The translations under genes and the position numbers were made by a program. Shown here one piece after another: positions 46,226-50,633 of a DNA stretch of 50,633 nucleotides (the stretch's first letter is position 1; each line of letters starts with the position of its first letter). The notes under the pieces were generated by a model. The model was not told the origin of the DNA and made no database searches. It saw only the letters and a list, made by a program, of their open reading frames with translations. Origin of the DNA: Caulobacter sp. (GTDB taxonomy: Bacteria > Pseudomonadota > Alphaproteobacteria > Caulobacterales > Caulobacteraceae). The stretch lies in assembly GCA_021741355.1 (NCBI GenBank), contig JAIOXZ010000026.1, positions 1 through 50,633 of the forward strand. The letters are read 5' to 3'.

Positions 46226-47293
46226 TTGACGACTGAACTCGGGATCATCGAAGGCTACTACGGCAAGCCCTGGTCCTGGGCGGAGCGGGCGGACCAGGTC
46301 AGCTCCCTCGCCCCCCACGGCTACCGCTTCTTCATGTACGCGCCCAAGGCCGACGCCTTCCTGCGCAAGCGCTGGCGGGAGGACCATCCGGCGGCGGAGG
46401 CAGAAGCGCTGGCGACTTTCTCGGCGCATTGCCGGTCGCTGGGCGTGCGCTTCGGGGTGGGGCTGAGCCCGTACGAGCTCTATCGCGACTTCGGCGACGC
46501 CGCGAAGGCGGCCCTGGCCCGCAAGCTGGCCTGGCTGGACGCTGTCGGGATCGACGACCTGGGCATCCTGTTCGACGACATGCGCGGCGACCTGCCCGAT
46601 CTGGCGCGAAGCCAGGCCGACATCCTTCACTGGATTGCAGGGCGAACGGCCGCCAGCCGGGTGATCACCTGCCCGACCTACTACACCGACGATCCGGTGC
46701 TGGACCGGTTCTTCGGCGAGCGCCCGGCGGACTACCTGGAGACCCTCGGCGCGGCGCTCGATCCGGCCATCGGGGTGTTCTGGACCGGCGAGGAGGTCTG
46801 CTCCCTTGAATACAGCCCCGGCCATCTGGCGCGGGTCGCCGGCCAGCTGCGCCGCAAGCCGGTCCTGTGGGACAACTACCCGGTCAACGACGGACCGAGG
46901 ATGAGCCAGTACCTGCACCTGCGGGCCATGACGGGGCGGCCGGCGGCGATGGGCCAGCACCTGTCGGCCCATGCGGTGAATCCGGCGCTGCAGCCGGTGC
47001 TGTCGCGGATCCCGCTGCTGACCCTGGCGGACAGCTATCGCCTGGGCGAGGCCTACCAGTACGGGGCGGCGTTCAACGAGGCCGCCCGGCAGGTTCTGGG
47101 CGAACCGCTGGCGGCGCAGCTGCAGGTCCACATCTCCCGCTTCCAGCAGTTCGGCCTGCCGCTGACCGAGCCGGACACCATCGCCTCGCTACGCGCCCGC
47201 TACGCCGCCTTCGATCATCCCGGCGCACGGGAAATCGTCGCGTTTCTGGACGGTGAGTATCGGATTACGCGGGAGATGATGGAGGCGGACTGA
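46226..47293 (+). CDS. GH84-type beta-N-acetylglucosaminidase (O-GlcNAcase-like)
   Basis: A 355-residue protein of the hyaluronidase/O-GlcNAcase (GH84) group. GIIEGYYGKPWSWAERADQV (6-25) opens the TIM barrel, followed by YAPKADAFLRKRWRED, GVGLSPYEL, and the catalytic Asp-Asp pair at 117-118 in ILFDDMRGD. PVLWDNYPVND is also conserved. It should remove N-acetylglucosamine from glycans or glycoproteins by substrate-assisted catalysis. No signal peptide is visible, so it acts in the cytoplasm. The start is TTG 46226 with GGAGGA 8 bases upstream. It diverges from the carotenoid oxygenase gene. Confidence 0.86.
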   Translation: MTTELGIIEGYYGKPWSWAERADQVSSLAPHGYRFFMYAPKADAFLRKRWREDHPAAEAEALATFSAHCRSLGVRFGVGLSPYELYRDFGDAAKAALARKLAWLDAVGIDDLGILFDDMRGDLPDLARSQADILHWIAGRTAASRVITCPTYYTDDPVLDRFFGERPADYLETLGAALDPAIGVFWTGEEVCSLEYSPGHLARVAGQLRRKPVLWDNYPVNDGPRMSQYLHLRAMTGRPAAMGQHLSAHAVNPALQPVLSRIPLLTLADSYRLGEAYQYGAAFNEAARQVLGEPLAAQLQVHISRFQQFGLPLTEPDTIASLRARYAAFDHPGAREIVAFLDGEYRITREMMEAD

Positions 47294-47309
47294 AAGCCCC
47301 TCTCCAACA

Positions 47310-47433
47310 CCGTCATGGCCCGACTTGTTCGGGCCACCCAAGCGCGGCGGGCGATCAGGTTCTCCTGATTGTTTGAGCCTGCTTCGGCGCGGTCCGTGTT
47401 CCTGGGTGGCCCGGACGAGCCGGGCCATGACGG
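47310..47433. repeat. Dispersed inverted-repeat element, family C
   Basis: 31-base arms (CCGTCATGGCCCGACTTGTT... at 47310-47340 and its inverted partner at 47403-47433, with about four mismatches) enclose a 62-base centre containing the hairpin ATCAGG-ttct-CCTGAT. The sequence is unrelated to families A and B. It fills the convergent spacer between the GH84 and DUF2855 genes. Confidence 0.75.
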
Positions 47434-47462
47434 GAAAGGGGGCGGATGGAGTTTGCCCGATA

Positions 47463-48527
47463 CTAGGGCCGGCAGATCAGCCCCTCGCTCGAGGGCGCCT
47501 TGCCGTCCAGCACGGCGAGGAAGGCGGCCTTGACCCCTTCGGCGCCGGCGAAGTCCTTCAGGGTCAGCCAGCGGGGCGTGTCGGCGACGAAGCGATCCCA
47601 GGCCTCCCCGTAGCGGCTCTCCAGCCCGCCGGGGCCCCAGTCCTGTCGCCGCTTCACCACCCGGTCGGGGGCAAAGAAGAACGTCGGCGCGGGACCGGGC
47701 AGGGGAGCCGGCGCGCTGCGCGCCTCCCAGTGGGTGATGCCGACCAGGCAGCTGTAGGCCAGATCGTCCCTGAAACGGTTGTGCACGGCGGCCCGCACGG
47801 CCGGATCGCCGGCGAAGTCGACCAGCACGGCCGGCGTCTCGACCGGCGCGCCCGGCAGGTCGTCGTAGAGGACCACCTGGTCGTAGTAGCCGAGCCCCTC
47901 GACGAAGGCCTTGTTCCGCGGCGAGGTCAGGCCGAGCACCTTGACCCGCCCCGACTGCTTCAGCAGCCAGGCCAGGCCCATCGACGTGCGGCTGGACGCG
48001 CTGGCGAGGATCACGGTCTTCGCGCCGAAGTCGCCGTTGTCGACCAGCAGGTCGTCGATCAGGAACGAGGTCATGAACAGCGGGTTGAGCAGCGACCGCT
48101 GGTCCTGGTGGGGCGCGTCGGCGGGCGCCTCGACATACTGGTTGTAGGTCGGCGGCAGGTCGGCGCGGCAGGCGGCCCCATCCACGAACCCGGCCCGCGA
48201 CCGGCGCGGCGTCGCCAGCAGATGGCTGGCCATCGGCCAGTAGCCGTAGAACCGCTCGCCCGGCGCGAAGTCCGGATTGGCCGAGGTCTCGACCACGCCA
48301 TAGCCCCAGGCCGGGATACAGCCCCAGCCGTCCGGCTTGGGGAAGAACCGCCAGTAGCCGATCTGGTCGCCGGCCACCGCATAGGTGACGTTGTTGGCGG
48401 TCAGCGAGAAGGACTCGACCCGGAACAGCACCTCGCCGTCCGCCGGATCGGCCGGCGTCACCGGGGCGATCTTCGTCTGGTGAAGATCGCTTCGAAGCAC
48501 GAGAAAGTCCCAGCCCTGAGCCGCCAT
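47463..48527 (-). CDS. DUF2855 family protein (MDR-like fold)
   Basis: A 354-residue protein matching the DUF2855 family. The N-terminal third looks GroES-like (GEVLFRVESFSLTANNVTYAV, about 31-51), and the middle has a Rossmann-like strand-helix-strand (AKTVILASASSRTSMGLAWLLKQSG, then VKVLGLTSPRNKAFVEGLGYYDQVV), so a medium-chain reductase relative is likely. No zinc-binding Cys set is visible. The function is unknown. AAGGAC lies 7 bases before ATG 48527. It diverges from a TetR gene with 68 bases between the starts. Confidence 0.85.
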   Translation of the reverse strand: MAAQGWDFLVLRSDLHQTKIAPVTPADPADGEVLFRVESFSLTANNVTYAVAGDQIGYWRFFPKPDGWGCIPAWGYGVVETSANPDFAPGERFYGYWPMASHLLATPRRSRAGFVDGAACRADLPPTYNQYVEAPADAPHQDQRSLLNPLFMTSFLIDDLLVDNGDFGAKTVILASASSRTSMGLAWLLKQSGRVKVLGLTSPRNKAFVEGLGYYDQVVLYDDLPGAPVETPAVLVDFAGDPAVRAAVHNRFRDDLAYSCLVGITHWEARSAPAPLPGPAPTFFFAPDRVVKRRQDWGPGGLESRYGEAWDRFVADTPRWLTLKDFAGAEGVKAAFLAVLDGKAPSSEGLICRP

Positions 48528-48552
48528 GTCCGGTGTCCTTGCGTGATGATGC

Positions 48553-48567
48553 GCGTACACTGTAAAT
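48553..48567. promoter_or_regulatory. Palindrome shared by the divergent DUF2855 and TetR promoters
   Basis: GCGTACACTGTAAAT contains TACA-c-TGTA and shares TACnnnGTAAAT with 46138-46152. For DUF2855, TTGGAC (48584-48589, minus), a 17-base spacer and TTTACA (48561-48566, minus) make a promoter whose -10 lies in the palindrome. For tetR, TTGCGT (48539-48544), 17 bases and GTAAAT (48562-48567) do the same. One bound regulator could block both. Confidence 0.55.
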
Positions 48568-48595
48568 CTGCCTCACCGTCAGAGTCCAACGCTCC

Positions 48596-49198
48596 ATGCC
48601 CCGCCTGTTGTCCGAAGCCGACGTCGCCGAGTTCCGCGAGCGCCTGATCGCCGCGGCCGAGCGGCTGTTCGGCGAGCGCGGCCCGGACGGGGTGACGATG
48701 CGCCAGCTGGCGACCGAACTGGGCGTCAGTCCGATGACCCCGTACCGCTACTTCAAGGACAAGGACGCGATCCTCGCCGCCGTGCGGGCCAGCGGCTTCG
48801 CCCGGTTCGCCACGGCGCTGGAACAGGCGACGGCCGGGGTCACCGATCCGCGGGAGCAGTCCGAGGCCACGGGACGCGCCTACGTCCGGTTCGCGCTGGG
48901 CAATTCAGACGCCTACCGGCTGATGTTCGACTTCGCCCAGCCTAACGAGACCGACTATCCCGAGCTGGTCGAGGCGTCCTCGCGCGCGCGGACGATGATG
49001 GCGCGCCATGCCCAGGCGCTGGTGGCGTCCGGCGAGGCGCGCGGCGACCCGATGATGATCGCCCACATGCTCTGGGCCGCGCTGCACGGCGGGCTGGTGC
49101 TGCAGATGGCCGGCAAGCTGTCGCCGGACATCGACCCCTCGGCGCTCAGGCGGCAGGCGTTCGAGACGATCCTGCGCGGGTTGAAGCCGGACGCTTGA
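48596..49198 (+). CDS. TetR/AcrR-family transcriptional regulator
   Basis: A 200-residue repressor-type protein. The N-terminal helix-turn-helix is FRERLIAAAERLFGERG (about 13-29) and VTMRQLATELGVSPMTPYRYFKDKDAILAAV (about 33-63). The C-terminal ligand domain (MMIAHMLWAALHGGLVLQMAGKL) is typical of the WHG-type subgroup. It diverges from DUF2855, with a palindrome in the shared promoter region, and a similar palindrome lies before the carotenoid oxygenase gene. It probably represses those genes until a hydrophobic ligand binds; the ligand is unknown. Confidence 0.92.
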   Translation: MPRLLSEADVAEFRERLIAAAERLFGERGPDGVTMRQLATELGVSPMTPYRYFKDKDAILAAVRASGFARFATALEQATAGVTDPREQSEATGRAYVRFALGNSDAYRLMFDFAQPNETDYPELVEASSRARTMMARHAQALVASGEARGDPMMIAHMLWAALHGGLVLQMAGKLSPDIDPSALRRQAFETILRGLKPDA

Positions 49199-49227
49199 CG
49201 GTCGCTGGGGAAGGGCGCTGAAGCTGG

Positions 49228-49347
49228 GTGCGTGGTTCGAGACGCTCGCCTGAGGGCTCGCTCCTCACCATGACGAAGAATTTTGCTCGCCACCCCTGCG
49301 CGTCATCCTGAGGAGCGATCCCTCAGGATCGCGTCTCGAAGGACGCA
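49228..49347. repeat. Dispersed intergenic repeat, family A, copy 3
   Basis: Runs from GTGCGTGGTTCGAGACGC to GCGTCTCGAAGGACGCA in the same orientation as copy 2, with the same CTCCTCACCATGACG and TCATCCTGAGGAGC arms. It ends two bases before the epoxide hydrolase ATG, so its AAGGA serves as the ribosome binding site. Confidence 0.8.
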
Positions 49348-49349
49348 CC

Positions 49350-50498
49350 ATGACCCAGCCCAAGCCCTTCACCGTTGACTGGTCCGAGACCGAGGTGCGC
49401 CGCGTGCTGGACCAGGTGCGGCACTATCCCTGGCCGCCGGCGCCGGCGGTGGATGACGGCTGGCTGTACGGCTGCGACGCCGCGTTTCTGGAGGAGACCT
49501 GCGCATACTGGGCCGACCACTATGACTGGCAGGCGGCGGTCGCCGACCTGAACCGGTTTCCGCAGTTCACCGCCCGGGTCGCGGACTTCGACCTGCACTT
49601 CGTCCATGTGGTCGGCGAGGCCGGCGGCAAGCGGCCGCTGCTGCTGACCCACGGCTGGCCGGGCAGCCACTACGAGTTCTGGGCTTCCATCGACAAGCTG
49701 GCCTTCCCCAGCAAGCACGGCGGCAAGGCCGAGGACGCCTTCGACGTGGTCGTGCCCAGCCTGCCCGGCTTCGGCTTCTCCTCGAAGCCGACGCGGCCGA
49801 TCGGCCAGCGGCTGACGGCGAAGCTGTTCAATCATCTGATGACGCAGACGCTCGGCTACGACCAGTATCTGGCTCAGGGCGGCGACTGGGGCGGACTGGT
49901 GACCTCGTGGATCGGCTTCGACCACGGCGCCCACGCCAAGGCGATCCACCTGAACATGATCGGCTTCCGGCCCAAGGGCGGGCCGCAGTCGCCGGACGAG
50001 ATCGCCTGGCTGCAGCACAGCCAGATGATGATGCAGATGCTCGGCGCCTATTTCAGCCTGCAGGCGTCCAAGCCGCAGTCGCTGGCCTGGCTCGGCGCCG
50101 GCAACCCGGTGGGGCAGGCGGCCTGGATCCTCGAGCGGTTCTACGACTGGTCGGATCTGCGGACCAAGCCGCTGATCGGCGCCTACACCCGCGACCAGCT
50201 GCTGACCAACATCATGATCTATGTGATGACCGGCAGCTTCACGACCGGCGCCTGGTACTATCGCGGCCTGATGGAAGAGGGCGGCATCGCGGCCATGGAG
50301 GGCCAGCGCTGCGAGACCCCGACCGCCTTCGCAAACTTCCCCGGCGAGCCGCTCTACAAGGCCCCGCCCCGCAGCTGGGCCGACCGCGCCTACAACATCA
50401 CCCGCTGGACCGACATGCCGTCCGGCGGCCACTTCGCCGCGATGGAAGAGCCGGACCTGTTCGTGGCGGATGTGCGAGCGTGGGCTCGGGAGGTCTAG
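49350..50498 (+). CDS. Epoxide hydrolase (EHN domain, juvenile-hormone-type alpha/beta hydrolase)
   Basis: A 382-residue hydrolase. The N-terminal EHN region (about 5-105: FTVDWSETEVRRVLDQVRHYPWP, ..YWADHYDWQAAVADLNRFPQFTA) precedes the alpha/beta core with the oxyanion HGWPGSHYEF (about 109-118), nucleophile Asp179 in GGDWGG, a lid Tyr in WYYRGL and catalytic His361 in GGHFAAMEEP. It opens epoxides to diols. The ribosome binding site comes from repeat A. Its stop TAG (50496-50498) lies in the CTAG at the IS border, so the C-terminus may have been shortened or altered by the insertion. Confidence 0.93.
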   Translation: MTQPKPFTVDWSETEVRRVLDQVRHYPWPPAPAVDDGWLYGCDAAFLEETCAYWADHYDWQAAVADLNRFPQFTARVADFDLHFVHVVGEAGGKRPLLLTHGWPGSHYEFWASIDKLAFPSKHGGKAEDAFDVVVPSLPGFGFSSKPTRPIGQRLTAKLFNHLMTQTLGYDQYLAQGGDWGGLVTSWIGFDHGAHAKAIHLNMIGFRPKGGPQSPDEIAWLQHSQMMMQMLGAYFSLQASKPQSLAWLGAGNPVGQAAWILERFYDWSDLRTKPLIGAYTRDQLLTNIMIYVMTGSFTTGAWYYRGLMEEGGIAAMEGQRCETPTAFANFPGEPLYKAPPRSWADRAYNITRWTDMPSGGHFAAMEEPDLFVADVRAWAREV

Positions 50499-50514
50499 GG
50501 TCCGGACTCAATTG
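50495..50514. repeat. Terminal inverted repeat of the right IS copy
   Basis: CTAGGGTCCGGACTCAATTG matches the reverse complement of 117-136 with one mismatch. It includes the stop codons of both the epoxide hydrolase (50496-50498) and the transposase (50508-50510, minus strand). Confidence 0.75.
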
Positions 50515-50633
50515 AGCCAGTAGGCGCATGTGGCGGCGAGGAGGGCTCCGGAGAGGTAGTTCCGGGCGAGCTTGTCGTATCGGGTTGCGACGCGCCGGAA
50601 GTCTTTGAGCCTGCACCACATGCGTTCGACGCG
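50508..50633 (-). CDS. IS5-family transposase, C-terminal fragment (runs off the window)
   Basis: The last 41 codons read as a protein ending MWCRLKDFRRVATRYDKLAR (from about codon 5 of the fragment) and then SGALLAATCAYWLN. MWCRLKDFRRxATRYDKLA is the diagnostic C-terminus of IS5-family transposases, including the DDE-domain Lys/Arg-rich helix. The stop lies within the terminal repeat. This copy has the same orientation as the one at the left end; the middle of the gene is outside the window. Confidence 0.85.
   Translation of the reverse strand, partial: RVERMWCRLKDFRRVATRYDKLARNYLSGALLAATCAYWLN

Overview
The window is a GC-rich (near 70% over most of its length) stretch of an alphaproteobacterial chromosome. 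Its housekeeping genes (dnaG-rpoD, ispG-rodZ-ptsP-lysC, ubiG, the comF-grxC-nitrilase-DUF1178 run, argJ-parvulin, secA), several Caulobacter-style features (a TTGAC-type promoter before secA, a probable leaderless transcript, a Flp pilin) and its dispersed palindromic repeats point to Caulobacterales, probably Caulobacter or Phenylobacterium. The genus is inference. I see no rRNA, tRNA, CRISPR array, prophage or conjugation genes.

Both ends of the window lie inside copies of the same IS5-type insertion sequence, in the same orientation. The left end holds the transposase start and one terminal repeat; the right end holds the transposase end and the other. The window is therefore probably one assembly contig that broke at repeats.

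Layout. 0.3-5.1 kb: a D-aminoacylase-like lipoprotein, an APC amino-acid permease, a hotdog-fold protein and a glutathione S-transferase. 5.4-7.3 kb: a membrane protein, an AhpD-like CxxC protein and an ECF41-type sigma factor, which form a stress-type module. 7.4-11.4 kb: dnaG and rpoD. 11.5-20.1 kb: accessory metabolism and regulation (an ArsR/AHSA1 pair, an Mpo1-like protein, an SDR, membrane and secreted proteins, a 2OG-Fe oxygenase, a type-B carboxylesterase and a zinc alcohol dehydrogenase). 20.2-21.6 kb: two tandem paralogous winged-helix regulators. 21.7-29.2 kb: ispG, rodZ, ptsP and lysC on the minus strand, then divergent ubiG and a GNAT enzyme. 29.2-31.8 kb: an unusual large lipoprotein and a SUKH-like protein. 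31.8-37.3 kb: the DUF1178/nitrilase/glutaredoxin/ComF operon, a divergent NDUFAF5-like methyltransferase, a Flp pilin with an apparent CTG start, a Nudix hydrolase, an epimerase and an acyltransferase. 37.4-39.06 kb: a markedly AT-richer island with an AIPR/DndB-like putative phage-defence gene and a possible small upstream gene. 39.1-44.6 kb: argJ, a parvulin lipoprotein and secA. 44.7-50.5 kb: a carotenoid/stilbene oxygenase, a GH84 hexosaminidase, a DUF2855 protein with a divergent TetR regulator, and an epoxide hydrolase. Two similar palindromes suggest that the TetR protein governs this last group.

A notable architectural pattern is that every convergent gene junction longer than about 30 bp contains a large inverted-repeat element or strong hairpin. 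These belong to several repeat families and probably serve as bidirectional terminators. The strongest candidates for something new are the lone AIPR-like defence island at 37.4-39.1 kb and the shared-operator TetR cluster at 44.7-50.5 kb.
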